A DNA stretch of 64,000 nt from Rhodopirellula sp. P2 (GCF_028768465.1 NZ_CP118225.1:5871001-5935000); one strand, 5' to 3'. Counted from the first letter of the stretch, positions 16,714 to 26,734 are shown. The notes: a model not told the origin generated them from the letters alone. Numbers and translations: made by a program.

Positions 16714-17664
16714 CTATCCCATGGTTCCGAAGCTGTTCATCAACATCTCGACCACCAATCGCCAACCATCCACCAACACAAACAACAACAGTTTGAATGG
16801 CAACGCGATCACGGCGGGAGGCAACATCAGCATCCCCATCGAGATCGTGACGCTGGCAACCACCAAGTCGACGATCAAAAAGGGCAGGTAAATTTGAAAG
16901 CCCATCAAGAACGAGGTCTTCAGTTCGCTCAAGATGAACGCGGGCAAAAGGACTCGCAGGGGCACGTCATCAAACGTGCTGGGCACGACCGCGTCGGGAT
17001 CCATGTAGCCATAAAACAACACCACGTCGTCTTCGTTGCGAGCTTCCCGGATTTGCCAGGACATGAATTCGCGAATTGGAATGGCGCCCTTTTCGAACGC
17101 CTCTTCCAACGTCATCTCAACTTCTGGATCGGTGTAGGGTTTGATTGCATCGTCGTAGACCCGCGTCCAAACGGGGGCCATCACGAACAGCGTCATGAAC
17201 AAAGCCACGCTCGTCATCACTTGGCTGGGGGGCAGGGACTGCAGACCAATCGCCTGTCGCAACAACCCGAGCACGATGATGATGCGAACGTAGCACGTCG
17301 TCATCAACAAAATCGCGGGGGCCAATGACAGCACCGTGAGCAGCAGCATGACTTGCAAACTGCCAGCCAATCCCTCGGGGCTGGTCCACTGATCCGGGCC
17401 ACCCGCAATGAAGTCGAGCGGTGTGCGGTCAGAGGGTTCGGATTCTTCGAGGTTTTCAGGGCCGCCAAAGAATTCGAGCGGAGTTCGCTCCAGCACTTCG
17501 GGGTCGGAAACCGTCGCTTTGCTGGGCAAAGGATCGTTGGGGCGAACGATGCTGGGTTCGGATTGCTGTGCCGAGACGTTGGAGCCCCCACCGAAAACGC
17601 AGACAATCAGAAACGCCTTGGCCAACCACCACTGAACAGGGGCGATCCGGTCGCGTTCGTTCAC
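16714..17664 (-). CDS. fliP: Flagellar type III export gate protein FliP
   Basis: The C-terminal 230 residues are standard Fli[97 protein letters not shown] and [10 protein letters not shown] chose the GTG at 17664 (316 residues) because a clean signal peptide then begins the protein ([21 protein letters not shown]..., cleavage near NVSA-QQ). Starts at 17781 or 17910 would put a long charged stretch ahead of it. No clear ribosome-binding site supports any of these. About 75 residues lie between signal peptide and core, including a duplicated RTPLEF/RTPLDF element. fliO was not found upstream. Confidence 0.9.
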   Translation of the reverse strand: MNERDRIAPVQWWLAKAFLIVCVFGGGSNVSAQQSEPSIVRPNDPLPSKATVSDPEVLERTPLEFFGGPENLEESEPSDRTPLDFIAGGPDQWTSPEGLAGSLQVMLLLTVLSLAPAILLMTTCYVRIIIVLGLLRQAIGLQSLPPSQVMTSVALFMTLFVMAPVWTRVYDDAIKPYTDPEVEMTLEEAFEKGAIPIREFMSWQIREARNEDDVVLFYGYMDPDAVVPSTFDDVPLRVLLPAFILSELKTSFLMGFQIYLPFLIVDLVVASVTISMGMLMLPPAVIALPFKLLLFVLVDGWRLVVEMLMNSFGTMG

Positions 17665-18105
17665 TCGAAGACAATTCAGTCGGGCAAACACAGCCAAAGC
17701 CACGGGAAAATGGAGAGCACCCAGGTTCGCCGAGCCCCACGCTCGACCGTTCCGAGTCGCGACTTTAGAAGAATTTGGCATTTCACCGAAAGTCAGATTC
17801 TGGCCCTGATTGTCTCCCCGGAGTTCCTGGGGGGTGAAAGCTTGTTTTGTGTCGTGATTCCGTGCCCAGATCCGTTCCCAGGATTGCCCATTCCCCACGA
17901 ACCAGCCCATTTCAAACTAAAAGCCGTCCGTGGGCGGGAAAAGAAGCGTTCCAGGCGATTCGGAACGCCCAGAATCGAAACTTTTCGGATGCCAGAGGGT
18001 TGAAACGATGTAGGCTGGAAACCAATCCGATTCCGCTGATCGTGAATCGGATTTTGGCGTCCAACGCTCTCTTTTCTCGCTTCGTCTCGTCATTCAGACA
18101 TTGCC
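17665..18105. other. Divergent upstream region of fliP and the EF-hand gene
   Basis: These 441 bases separate divergent genes. The minus-strand frame of fliP stays open to 17910 but looks non-coding, so the true start is uncertain. The section near 17,900-18,100 presumably holds both promoters. No sigma-28 or sigma-54 promoter could be assigned with confidence. Confidence 0.4.
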
Positions 18106-19488
18106 ATGCTCACGAGCCCATTCTCCATCCGATTGCTGCTCATCCCTGCCCTCGCCGTGCTGATGTCGTTGCCGACATTGGCCCAGCCCCCTGGACGGGG
18201 AGGTCCTGGCGGCGGTGAAGCGGGAGGCGACCGAGGTGGCCGTGGTGGTGGTGATCGCGGCGGCGGCGATCGCGGTGGTCGCGGAGGCGGCGACCGAGGT
18301 GGAGGCGGTGAGCGCGGTGGTGGCGGCCGCGGTGGTCCTGGTGGCGGCTTCGACCCCAGCAGCATGTTGTCGCGTCTGGATCGCAATGGAAACGGCACCT
18401 TGGACCCCGACGAGCAAGAAGGCCCCGCTGGATTCCTGATCCAACGCCTGGCATCGACTGACTCCAGCATCAAAGTGGGTTCGCCCATTCCCCTGTCCAA
18501 ATTCAGCAGCGCCTTTGACAAGATGCGAAAAGAACGTGAGGGCGGTGGTGACTCACGCGGCAACGACGACCGCCGAGGCGGCAGCAGTGGTTCCACCGAC
18601 GAAATGGAACTGGAGATGCTGGTCCCCGGATTTGGCTTGGAAGTCGACCCGGTCTTGGTGCCCGGTTTTGGTCCCGCCGCTGAGATCATGGCGACCCCGA
18701 CCACCGAAGAAGACCGCAAAAGCGCTCGCGAAACCTTGGGACGCTACGATCGCAACAAAGACGGCCAGCTTGGGAAAGATGAAATTTCGAGCCGGTTCTG
18801 GGGCAACCCCATGGACTTTGACCGCAACGGCGATGGCAAGCTCTCGGAAATGGAACTGGCAACCCGCCAAGCGGTTCGTCGAGGCAATGAAGAAGCGTCG
18901 CGCGACAATCGTCGTGATGACCGCGGCAGCAGCAACGATGAAAATCGCGTTCCGGTCGAAGTCGACTTCGGCGGCCGCAAATCGTACCGGGTTCAAGAAG
19001 CCGGGATGGCGGAGGGGATGCCGAGTTTCTTCGCTCAACGCGACCTCAATCGCGACGGCCAGGTGTCAATGAATGAGTACACCAGTGAATGGACCCCTGA
19101 TCGGATCCAAGAATTCTATCGCTGGGATCAAAACCAAGACGGCGTGATCACTCAATCCGAAGTTCGCCAAGGTGTGAACGACGGTGCCGTTGCAACGGAT
19201 GCACCCACGGGACGTGCCCTCGCGGGATCCACATCCCCAAGCGGTGCAAGCTCCAGTGCCAGCGGCTCCTCCAGTTCGCCCGCGGCGGACGGCCCGCCGC
19301 CGTCGGAAAAACAACTGAAATACGCGGCGACCATCATCGGACGCTACGACAAAAACAACGACGGGGCGCTCACGGCAACCGAATGGAAGTCGATGTTGCT
19401 CAGCCCTGCCGGAGCAGACGCCAACGGCGATGGCCGTGTCACCGTGCAAGAATACGCACAGCAAATGTCCAACCGCTCGAAACGCTGA
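18106..19488 (+). CDS. Secreted RGG-rich multi-EF-hand protein
   Basis: The 460-residue protein has a signal peptide (residues 1-26, cleavage near TLA-QPP). A Gly/Arg/Asp repeat region (about 29-81) of GGDRGGRGGGDRGG-type units follows. Seven EF-hand-like loops come next: LDRNGNGTLDPDE, YDRNKDGQLGKDE, FDRNGDGKLSEME, RDLNRDGQVSMNE, WDQNQDGVITQSE, YDKNNDGALTATE and ADANGDGRVTVQE. These should bind calcium or give a calcium-stabilised fold outside the cytoplasm. A Ser/Ala/Gly-rich linker lies before the last pair. EF-hand secreted proteins are common in planctomycetes; the RGG prefix is less usual. The base composition of the repeat is strongly G-rich. Confidence 0.9.
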   Translation: MLTSPFSIRLLLIPALAVLMSLPTLAQPPGRGGPGGGEAGGDRGGRGGGDRGGGDRGGRGGGDRGGGGERGGGGRGGPGGGFDPSSMLSRLDRNGNGTLDPDEQEGPAGFLIQRLASTDSSIKVGSPIPLSKFSSAFDKMRKEREGGGDSRGNDDRRGGSSGSTDEMELEMLVPGFGLEVDPVLVPGFGPAAEIMATPTTEEDRKSARETLGRYDRNKDGQLGKDEISSRFWGNPMDFDRNGDGKLSEMELATRQAVRRGNEEASRDNRRDDRGSSNDENRVPVEVDFGGRKSYRVQEAGMAEGMPSFFAQRDLNRDGQVSMNEYTSEWTPDRIQEFYRWDQNQDGVITQSEVRQGVNDGAVATDAPTGRALAGSTSPSGASSSASGSSSSPAADGPPPSEKQLKYAATIIGRYDKNNDGALTATEWKSMLLSPAGADANGDGRVTVQEYAQQMSNRSKR

Positions 19489-19528
19489 GGCTGAAACGGT
19501 TGGAGTTCAACTGACGACGACGGCCGAA

Positions 19529-20191
19529 TCAAACCAAAATTTGGTTCAACTCGTCGTTGATGGCTCGAGCCGAACGCAGGTTCTGGAACACGCACCCGCA
19601 TTCGCACCGGTCGTCTTCCGTGCGACGCAACCAGATCACGGTCACGGTCCCGCTCACGCCCGAGGGCGTGCTGATCAGCAATCGTTCGGATGGGTCCACG
19701 TGACCGAGCAACGTGATTCGCATGCCCGATGCGGAACAATCTTCCAGCACCACATCGTCGACGTCAGGCTTGCCGTGTGCTCGACGGACTTGCACGGGCA
19801 TTCCGACCTGCATTCGTTCCTCTTCCCGACGTGTGATCAAGCCACCGTCCACCATTTGGTCGATCAGATTGGGAGCGATCGGGCGTCGAAAACGGAATCC
19901 AAAGGTGTTGGATCCAACCGAAGTCTGCTGGTTCCAGCACAGGCGTCCAGCAACTTCCAATTCGATTCCCAACGTCGGCGCTTGAATCCGAAGCACCGCG
20001 ATCGTGACATTGGAATCTTCTCCCAGCTTCGCTCGCACGGCGCAGCCACCTTGGCTGAGATCCGCTAATTGACATTCATATTCTTTGACGATGTCGTCAC
20101 GAAGAATCACCACCACTGCCTGCAACTGATCACGATGCTTGGCATGGAAGCGATCACTGGCTCGGTTTTGGCCGTTTACATCACGCGTCAT
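19529..20191 (-). CDS. Tandem PilZ-domain protein (candidate c-di-GMP receptor)
   Basis: The 220-residue cytoplasmic protein seems to hold two PilZ-like units. The first (about 15-105) has a YECQLADLSQGGCAVRA strand and ends GNTFGFRFRRPI-like. The second (about 112-215) begins ITRREEERMQVGMPVQVRR with an RxxxR-type motif and then DVVLEDCSASGMRITLLG, matching the D/NxSxxG half of the c-di-GMP site, and ends CGCVFQNL. The second unit keeps the binding residues better than the first. It is convergent with the EF-hand gene. The GGDEF protein at 7214 is the only cyclase candidate in the window. Confidence 0.85.
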   Translation of the reverse strand: MTRDVNGQNRASDRFHAKHRDQLQAVVVILRDDIVKEYECQLADLSQGGCAVRAKLGEDSNVTIAVLRIQAPTLGIELEVAGRLCWNQQTSVGSNTFGFRFRRPIAPNLIDQMVDGGLITRREEERMQVGMPVQVRRAHGKPDVDDVVLEDCSASGMRITLLGHVDPSERLLISTPSGVSGTVTVIWLRRTEDDRCECGCVFQNLRSARAINDELNQILV

Positions 20192-20426
20192 GAGAATTCG
20201 AAGAGGGTTAGAGAATCATGGGGGCAGAATCATCTGTGAAACCCTACGTCATGAAACCCCTGGGGGGGGCAAAATTCGCATTCTCCGTGAACTTGTAACG
20301 ATTTTGCCGCTTGTCCCACCGCTGCAACTGTTGTGATTCGATCGGAAGGCAAAATCATCACAACCGGACCGAGAGACCGCCCGATGACATGGGTGTCGAA
20401 CATCATCCCGCTGTTGATCGAGTCTT

Positions 20427-22391
20427 ATGTTGCGTCCCCTCCGTCATCGGTTTGTCCCCGCGAATTGCCGTGCTCACGGTGCGCAGCGACGGCGTGCCCG
20501 GATGCTCGCGATGTTTGGGTTGGCCCCGCTGACCTTGTTGGCTTCGCCCGCTTTTGCTCAGACCACTCGCACCAACCAGTTCGTGACGGGGCCTCCAGCC
20601 ACTTCCTATGAAGCCATCTCCGCCTCGCCGGAGGTCGCCACCGCTCGATTGATGCTGCCGCAATCGGACTCGTCGTTGGTCAAACAACCCGCCTCCGAAA
20701 TGCCGGTTGAGCTCGGGATGCCACCGACAGCATCCCGACCAGCGGAAACCGCCGGATTCACTGGCCACGCTCCAGTCGGCCCAAACCCGAACAGCTTCGA
20801 AAGCTTCCAACCCGCAGGGCTGGAGACGGCCAACGCGTCCCAGCAACACTCGGGTCATTCCGAAACCCAACCGATGCTGGGCCAACCCACACTGGGTCAA
20901 CCCACGCTGGCACCAGACGCACTGCGAATCGCGATGCGTCCTGCCGACCGCTCTCAAGCAACCGACACTTGGGCAGCAGAACGAGCACCAGCCTCCCCGG
21001 TTGGAAACGCGAGACCGCAACGCCTGCCCGCCGCCGGACCTTCGTCCAACGAGATGGGGCAATCCACTGCTGTGCCGCAACCACGCCCGGGATCCGTCGG
21101 TCAGAATCCCGTCAACCAACGCTTCATGGATGCGATCGCGAAACGCCGAACCGCGGAACGCGCCCGTGCCCCCGTCACTCCACCGGCCGCCGCATCCGGG
21201 ATGTACTTGGCGACTCAAACCGCAAAATCCAAACTGGACGAAGCCTGGACACACTTCCAACAAGCCGAACTGGAGTACAGTTCCGCGGCCTACGCGTCGG
21301 CCGAAACCTCGGCTTGGAAGACACTGCACTTGGCCGCCGAAGCCATCGACTTGCACGATCAGCACACACGCTCTCGGTCCGCCATTGAATCAGGCCAAGG
21401 CATCGCGGCAGCCCCTTCTCGCTCCGCGGTTCAGCGACTGCAATCTGGACGCAATGCCTTGAACGAAGCTCAAGACTTTGTCGGGCCCTATGCGACCAGT
21501 GCCCCGGAATCCATCGCCCGCTTGGCTCGTTCCCACCGCACCCCCGTCGTTCGCGAAGGTCTACCTCGTCGCGGCCGAAACGCAGACAGCGCTTCGCATC
21601 CCAAGTCGCCGTCCGCCCCCAAAGACAACCTGGGGTGGTACACCGAGATGTTGGTCGAAAGCTCCGAGGGTGGAACGTCGACCATTCCCAAGGCAACCGA
21701 AGCCATCGATCGGTACCTCGATTTGGCTCGCATGGAACTCAGTGAAGTGGCAGGCAAAAGTCTGCTGGCCGCTCAAGCCATGGATCTCCTCGCCGCCATT
21801 CGACTTGGTCGTGGCGAGGCATCGCAGTTGCCCGGTCCATCCGCGATCTGTTTGCGAAGAGCGGCCGTGCAGGGTCAGAGCAACAACCCGGACCTCGTCG
21901 CCAAACTGGGACTCCACTTGGCCGATGTCGGCTTGGTCGAGGAAGCCAGTTGGGCACTTCAGCATTCACTGACGCTGCGTTACGACCCTCAAGTGTTGAG
22001 CAAACTCAACCAACTGCAAGCCATGACGCCTTCGGCCACCACGGTCATGAAGGGGGCTCCTATCCAATCGCAAGTCCAAACCCGACGCACGCCTGACGTC
22101 GTCACGATGACCCCCGAACAATTCGCTTCGGTCTCTCGGAGCGTCATCCCGGGACAGGGACGTCAGATGCAAACCGCCATGGGATCCACCCCCGCCAGAA
22201 ACGTTGCGGGAACCTCTTCGGTCGAAGCACAACCGGCCAGCTATCGATTGACGAACACCCCGCCAGCCACGGCAGCTTTGGGACAAACCAATTCGAATCC
22301 CCAACCGAACTCGACTGGACCTTCCGATCCTCCCGAACCACCGACGCGAAACAGTTCCCGTTTCTTGCCTCAACTCAAAAAGTGGTGGTAA
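20427..22391 (+). CDS. Secreted helical-repeat protein upstream of the polysaccharide-export gene
   Basis: The 654-residue protein has a basic N-terminus and signal peptide (RRRARMLAMFGLAPLTLLASPAFA-QTT). Low-complexity Pro/Gln/Thr-rich sequence runs to about residue 250. A TPR-like helical section follows (about 262-320, SKLDEAWTHFQQAELEYSSAAYASAETSAWK) and another at about 405-535 (KLGLHLADVGLVEEASWALQHSL). A Pro/Asn-rich tail ends RFLPQLKKWW. Only 4 bases separate it from the export protein gene. I infer an envelope-assembly partner, perhaps a scaffold. The family is not recognised. A long antisense frame at 20403-21365 was judged non-coding. Confidence 0.82.
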   Translation: MLRPLRHRFVPANCRAHGAQRRRARMLAMFGLAPLTLLASPAFAQTTRTNQFVTGPPATSYEAISASPEVATARLMLPQSDSSLVKQPASEMPVELGMPPTASRPAETAGFTGHAPVGPNPNSFESFQPAGLETANASQQHSGHSETQPMLGQPTLGQPTLAPDALRIAMRPADRSQATDTWAAERAPASPVGNARPQRLPAAGPSSNEMGQSTAVPQPRPGSVGQNPVNQRFMDAIAKRRTAERARAPVTPPAAASGMYLATQTAKSKLDEAWTHFQQAELEYSSAAYASAETSAWKTLHLAAEAIDLHDQHTRSRSAIESGQGIAAAPSRSAVQRLQSGRNALNEAQDFVGPYATSAPESIARLARSHRTPVVREGLPRRGRNADSASHPKSPSAPKDNLGWYTEMLVESSEGGTSTIPKATEAIDRYLDLARMELSEVAGKSLLAAQAMDLLAAIRLGRGEASQLPGPSAICLRRAAVQGQSNNPDLVAKLGLHLADVGLVEEASWALQHSLTLRYDPQVLSKLNQLQAMTPSATTVMKGAPIQSQVQTRRTPDVVTMTPEQFASVSRSVIPGQGRQMQTAMGSTPARNVAGTSSVEAQPASYRLTNTPPATAALGQTNSNPQPNSTGPSDPPEPPTRNSSRFLPQLKKWW

Positions 22392-22395
22392 GACC

Positions 22396-23730
22396 ATGAG
22401 ATTGATTCTCGCTCCGTCATTGCTCATGTCATCTCCGACCTCGTCGTCTCATTGCGCATCATCGTGGCTCAGAAACAGCACCCGGTGGATCGCTGCGGGG
22501 ATGCTGGTCGCTTGGTCGTTGTTGCATCTCCCCTGCGTCCAAGCACAGGTTCAATCGGGTGAGTTGCTGCCAGCAACCAACGCTCATCGCGTTCCAGTTC
22601 CGACTCTGACAACCGTCCCCCACGCTTCCACCTATGGTCCCTGCGAATCCTGTGGCACGCATTTGATACAAACGATGGATGGTTACGGGTGCCCCAAGTG
22701 CATGCTGGGCGTCGACTGCGCCACCGCATGTGGCAGCGAGGCTCGTTGGCAAGACATGAAGCCCATGGACTTCGACAAGTATGGACCGGGTGGCTACACC
22801 GGCCCGGCTCGCATGCGTCATTTGGCGAAATACCATGTTCGGCCTGGTGACCAACTGCAAATGGTGTACTTGGTCACACGCCGGCAGAGTGCGGGTCAGT
22901 ACCGGTTGATGCCCGGTGACCAAGTTTCCATCGAATCCATCGCGGACGAAGACCTGGACCGAGGAACGCTGGACAGCGGATTGCTGATTCAACCGGACGG
23001 AACCATCACGGTGCGTCTGCTCGGACAAATCCAAGCGGCCGGATTGACGGTGACGGGACTGCGTGAGTTGTTGGAACGCGAATACAAGGCGTTCTACGAT
23101 GACCCCGCCATTGATGTCACTCCTGTTCGCACCAACACCTTGGCGGAAGACATCCGCGCCGCAGTTGGTGGACTGGGTGGGTTCACCGCGCAAGCGATCA
23201 CGACCACGGTCATGCCCGATGGGCACGTGCGACTGCCAGGAATCGGGCAAGTCAGCGTGCAAGGCTTCACACTGGAACAACTCAAACGCGAAGTCAATCT
23301 TCGCTACGCAGAAGTCGTGGTGGGATTGGAAGTCGAACCCATTCTGACGCAACAAGCACCTCACTTTGTGTACGTGCTCGGACAAGTCGGCCAACCGGGG
23401 CGTCTGGAAATCACCACCCCCACCACCGTGCTCGGCGCAATCGCTTCTTCTGGCGGACACTTGCCCGACGGCAACCTGCGTCAAGTCATCGTGTTCCGAA
23501 GAGCTGAAGATTGGCGACTGATCAGCACCATGCTGGACCTCAACGGGGCCATTCGCGGAAAACGCCCCACGCCTGCCGACGAAATCTGGGTCCGCGATGG
23601 CGATGTGATCGTGATCCCCGATCGACCGATCACTGTCTTCGGTGACTTTGTGCGTCAAGTCTTCACCGAAGGCGTCTACGGCATCGTTCCCTTTGGCGGA
23701 TTCTCCATCACCCAAGACGTCGGGAATTAA
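22396..23730 (+). CDS. Polysaccharide biosynthesis/export (Wza-like) protein with cysteine-rich insert
   Basis: The 444-residue protein has a signal peptide ending near residue 50 (CVQA-QVQ). A cysteine cluster follows (C83, C86, C99, C102, C108, C112), arranged like a zinc ribbon. The export domain then starts with VRPGDQLQMVYLV (148-160) and a second YRLMPGDQVSIESI (169-181). SLBB-like beta-grasp modules follow (LDSGLLIQPDGTITVRLLGQIQAAGLT; VMPDGHVRLPGIGQVSVQGFT; VYVLGQVGQPGRLEI). No lipobox is present. It should form part of an outer-membrane export channel for exopolysaccharide. No Wzc or Wzx gene is nearby. It is co-transcribed with the upstream helical-repeat gene. Confidence 0.9.
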   Translation: MRLILAPSLLMSSPTSSSHCASSWLRNSTRWIAAGMLVAWSLLHLPCVQAQVQSGELLPATNAHRVPVPTLTTVPHASTYGPCESCGTHLIQTMDGYGCPKCMLGVDCATACGSEARWQDMKPMDFDKYGPGGYTGPARMRHLAKYHVRPGDQLQMVYLVTRRQSAGQYRLMPGDQVSIESIADEDLDRGTLDSGLLIQPDGTITVRLLGQIQAAGLTVTGLRELLEREYKAFYDDPAIDVTPVRTNTLAEDIRAAVGGLGGFTAQAITTTVMPDGHVRLPGIGQVSVQGFTLEQLKREVNLRYAEVVVGLEVEPILTQQAPHFVYVLGQVGQPGRLEITTPTTVLGAIASSGGHLPDGNLRQVIVFRRAEDWRLISTMLDLNGAIRGKRPTPADEIWVRDGDVIVIPDRPITVFGDFVRQVFTEGVYGIVPFGGFSITQDVGN

Positions 23731-23732
23731 TC

Positions 23733-23833
<101 letters not shown>

Positions 23834-23835
23834 CC

Positions 23836-25632
23836 CTACTCAGGTGGCGTGTCGATCAGCGGGTCGAATCGGTTCCAGCATCGCACCAAGACCCAGCCGG
23901 CCAACGCAGCGACGCTCCAAACGGCGAACAGGGTCCCTGCAAAGGCAGCGGGCCCCACCCAGAACGATGGCAACAGCCGTTCGCACATCATCACGTAGCT
24001 GATCAGCCCGATCGGAGCGATGGCCAGCATCACCCCTTTCCAAAGGAAGGTGATCTTGGCCCGGATCACCATCGCGATGCCTTGAGCATGCACGTGATGC
24101 GGGAACGCCAAGAACAGTGCGTTCTCAACGGCGAAGGTCACGACAGCAAGTGACGGCAGTGCCATGAACAACCAAATCGTTTGCCATTTCGGTGGGGCCG
24201 CGATCCAAGCTCCCAGTGCCAGCGTGATCCACTGAAACAACACCGTGATCGCGACCGGCACGCTGAGCATGCCCACGCACATCGCTACATTTCCCAGCGG
24301 CAACGAACGGACCAAGAACATGCGTTTCAAATCACGACGAAAGTCAATCTGCAGCGCCGGCGGAGCCAGCAGCAACGAACTGAGCGCAATCCCGCCAATC
24401 ACAAACACCCACTGCTTGGTCGTTTGATCCGTCAACAACGGCGAGAGAGAAAGCGCCATTGGGATCGCGAAACTGACGATCACATTGGGCAGGTAGCGAC
24501 GAACGCATTGCAATTGCCGGACCACCAATCCCGACATCCCACCAGCGCGTTCCGGCAACCATCTGGCCAAGGCATCCCCAAATCGTTGAATCCAGGTGAC
24601 TTGCAGCGACCGCGAGAGGTCATCCAGCGCCGCCGATCTTCCTTGGATCACGTTGCTTTCCAGCCATCGCAATCGTTGCCGTTCGGTTTCAATCCGGCGA
24701 TCGGTCGACCAAGCATCCACGCGGACCAGTGTCTCCGCCAACACCAAAATGACGGCGACCGCGAGCATTGTCATCAATGCCAACGAGATCGGTGGTGCCA
24801 GCGAGCCAAACAACAACCACGGTTCGGCCGATGCCACCGAGGCGGCCGGCAACAAAGCGAACGCCATGATCTGAATCCAAGTCGATCCCGCGTAGTTCCC
24901 CACTTCGGACATCGCCGACAACACATAAATCACAGGGTCACTGCCCGGCGGTGTGGATTGCCAAATTTGAACGCCGAGCTGGAACACCATCGCCAACCCA
25001 ACCACCACACTGATCGTGCAACCAAGTCGTCTTTCGCTGGGTCGCAGTGCATCGATGCCGTGGGTGATCACGCGGCGTATCAATTCCAATGCGATCAGCG
25101 CCAAACAGACTCCTGCCAACAACAGCGGCAGAAATTCCGCGTCTCGCCAGAGCACCACGCCAAGCAGAGCCGTCTTGGCAAGCGCCGACGGAATCGCTGA
25201 CATCGCTTCTCGCAGCACCATCGTGCGGCGAGAGACCGGGCCACCGCCCAACCACAATCGGTCGGCATCCGTCCAGGTTTCCGCGTCGGGTTCCAGCGAT
25301 GGCTTGGCCCACAAATGTTTGACGGTGTGATACATCGCGTACAACACCATCCCACCGGACAACCACAATCGCAGTTGTTCCGGGTCGTTGGCTTCGCGAC
25401 GGGACAGCAGTGTCAGTCCGGCCAACAGATACAGGGACATGAACGCGATGGACAGGAACGATGCAATCGCTTGGCGAGGCGAAAACATCCGCTTCCAAAA
25501 TCGCTTCACGCGAAAACGGATCTGGGCCCGCGACAAGTATCGCAATCCATCGAGCGAATGGTCAGGGAACAACCAGTCCCCCAGACCGTTCGTCTGGACA
25601 ACGCGTTCCGAAGTGTACCCAGATGCACTCAT
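23836..25632 (-). CDS. ABC-2-type exporter permease (module 1)
   Basis: The 598-residue protein has about 12 hydrophobic helices (for example SIAFMSLYLLAGLTLLSRR, AVAVILVLAETLVRVDAW, and WSVAALAGWVLVRCW near the C-terminus). Long soluble loops separate some of the helices. There are no ATPase motifs. I chose ATG 25632 because it overlaps the upstream ATPase stop as ATGA and starts MSASGYTSERVV. In-frame sequence up to 26073 overlaps the ATPase in another frame and is not protein-like. The pair should export or rearrange an unknown substrate across the inner membrane. It is paralogous in layout to 34866-37264. Confidence 0.85.
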   Translation of the reverse strand: MSASGYTSERVVQTNGLGDWLFPDHSLDGLRYLSRAQIRFRVKRFWKRMFSPRQAIASFLSIAFMSLYLLAGLTLLSRREANDPEQLRLWLSGGMVLYAMYHTVKHLWAKPSLEPDAETWTDADRLWLGGGPVSRRTMVLREAMSAIPSALAKTALLGVVLWRDAEFLPLLLAGVCLALIALELIRRVITHGIDALRPSERRLGCTISVVVGLAMVFQLGVQIWQSTPPGSDPVIYVLSAMSEVGNYAGSTWIQIMAFALLPAASVASAEPWLLFGSLAPPISLALMTMLAVAVILVLAETLVRVDAWSTDRRIETERQRLRWLESNVIQGRSAALDDLSRSLQVTWIQRFGDALARWLPERAGGMSGLVVRQLQCVRRYLPNVIVSFAIPMALSLSPLLTDQTTKQWVFVIGGIALSSLLLAPPALQIDFRRDLKRMFLVRSLPLGNVAMCVGMLSVPVAITVLFQWITLALGAWIAAPPKWQTIWLFMALPSLAVVTFAVENALFLAFPHHVHAQGIAMVIRAKITFLWKGVMLAIAPIGLISYVMMCERLLPSFWVGPAAFAGTLFAVWSVAALAGWVLVRCWNRFDPLIDTPPE

Positions 25633-26498
25633 GACACGTTGGTCACGGACGATGGGGGAACCGCGTTTGTGGGCAGGGGACGGATCGGTGCTCCGACGGA
25701 TCTCGGTTCCAGGTTTGTCGGTTCCAAGTTTGGAGACGCGGTCATGACCAGGGTGTCGCCTGCATCGCTCCCCTCCGTCTTGGCAGCCGGCTTCATCGCG
25801 GCGAAGAACGCTTCTTCCAGTGAGTTCGTTTCCGGAAACTCGTTTCGCAACCCGGCGGTTGTCCCGTGATATCGGACCAGACCATTTTGCAGCAACCAAA
25901 CTTGGTCGCACACATCGCCGATCATCGCCAACAAATGGCTGCTGACAATCACCGTGCGGCCACTGCGAACAAACTCTCGCACCGATTCCAACAACACGCG
26001 GATGCCGGGCGGATCGAGCCCCGTCAAAGGTTCGTCCAACAACAGAACTTGAGGTTGGATCAGGTAGGCGCACGCGACCGCCAATTTTTGCCGCATGCCT
26101 CGCGACAGAGAGGTGACCATCGCGTCGTATTTGCTGAGCAATTCAAATCGCTGCAGCAGATCAATGGCCGTGCGTCGGTGATCTTCGATCTGGTACAACC
26201 GGGCGATGAAGTCCAGGTGTTCGCCCACCGTCAGGTCGTCAAACAATGGCGGATCGTCCGGCACGTACGCAATTGTTCTTTTGTGACGCACGGGGTCGGA
26301 ATCGGGTGAAAATCCGTTGATTCGGATCTCACCAGCAGTGGCCGGCAACAGCCCCGCCATGCACCGCAAGGTCGTCGTTTTGCCCGCTCCATTGGGGCCG
26401 ACCAATCCGCAGACCACCCCAGCAGGGATCGACACCGTCACGTCCTTGACGGCAATCGTATCGTCATAAAGCTTTTGTAAATGAATCAGCTCGATCAT
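25629..26498 (-). CDS. ABC exporter ATPase (module 1)
   Basis: The 289-residue ATPase has Walker [10 protein letters not shown] (about 34-42), a Q-loop region [20 protein letters not shown], signature [16 protein letters not shown] (a variant of LSGGQ), Walker B VLLLDEPLTGLDPPGIR and the H-loop VSSHLL. I chose ATG 26498 (MIELIHLQKLYDD), the normal ABC start. The frame continues upstream to 26741 without signals. The C-terminal 50 residues are a Pro/Thr-rich tail. It overlaps its permease by 4 bases. Confidence 0.92.
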   Translation of the reverse strand: MIELIHLQKLYDDTIAVKDVTVSIPAGVVCGLVGPNGAGKTTTLRCMAGLLPATAGEIRINGFSPDSDPVRHKRTIAYVPDDPPLFDDLTVGEHLDFIARLYQIEDHRRTAIDLLQRFELLSKYDAMVTSLSRGMRQKLAVACAYLIQPQVLLLDEPLTGLDPPGIRVLLESVREFVRSGRTVIVSSHLLAMIGDVCDQVWLLQNGLVRYHGTTAGLRNEFPETNSLEEAFFAAMKPAAKTEGSDAGDTLVMTASPNLEPTNLEPRSVGAPIRPLPTNAVPPSSVTNVS

Positions 26499-26734
26499 CG
26501 GCCGGTGCCAGGTCAGGGAAGAATGCCTCTGGTTGACGCTACCCCACGCAGAGCGTCCCCGTGGTGAACCTTCGTCCTGGAACTGGTCTCGTTTCCCGCC
26601 TTGGGACCGACTGTGCGTTTTGGCGCGATTACGAACGTCTTTGCCGTCGTCGCGGTGTTCCAGTGCAGGCTGCTCGTCCATCGGGGATCCAGCCCCATGA
26701 CCTACCCTGAATCGTCCACTCCCGTTGCTTTTGA

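Noticed and set aside
20403-21365. Open frame of 320 residues on the minus strand
   Set aside because: It is antisense to the helical-repeat gene, which has a signal peptide and close coupling to the export gene, so the plus strand is preferred.
25633-26073. Longer N-terminus for the ABC permease
   Set aside because: It lies inside the ATPase gene in another frame; the ATGA overlap supports the later start.
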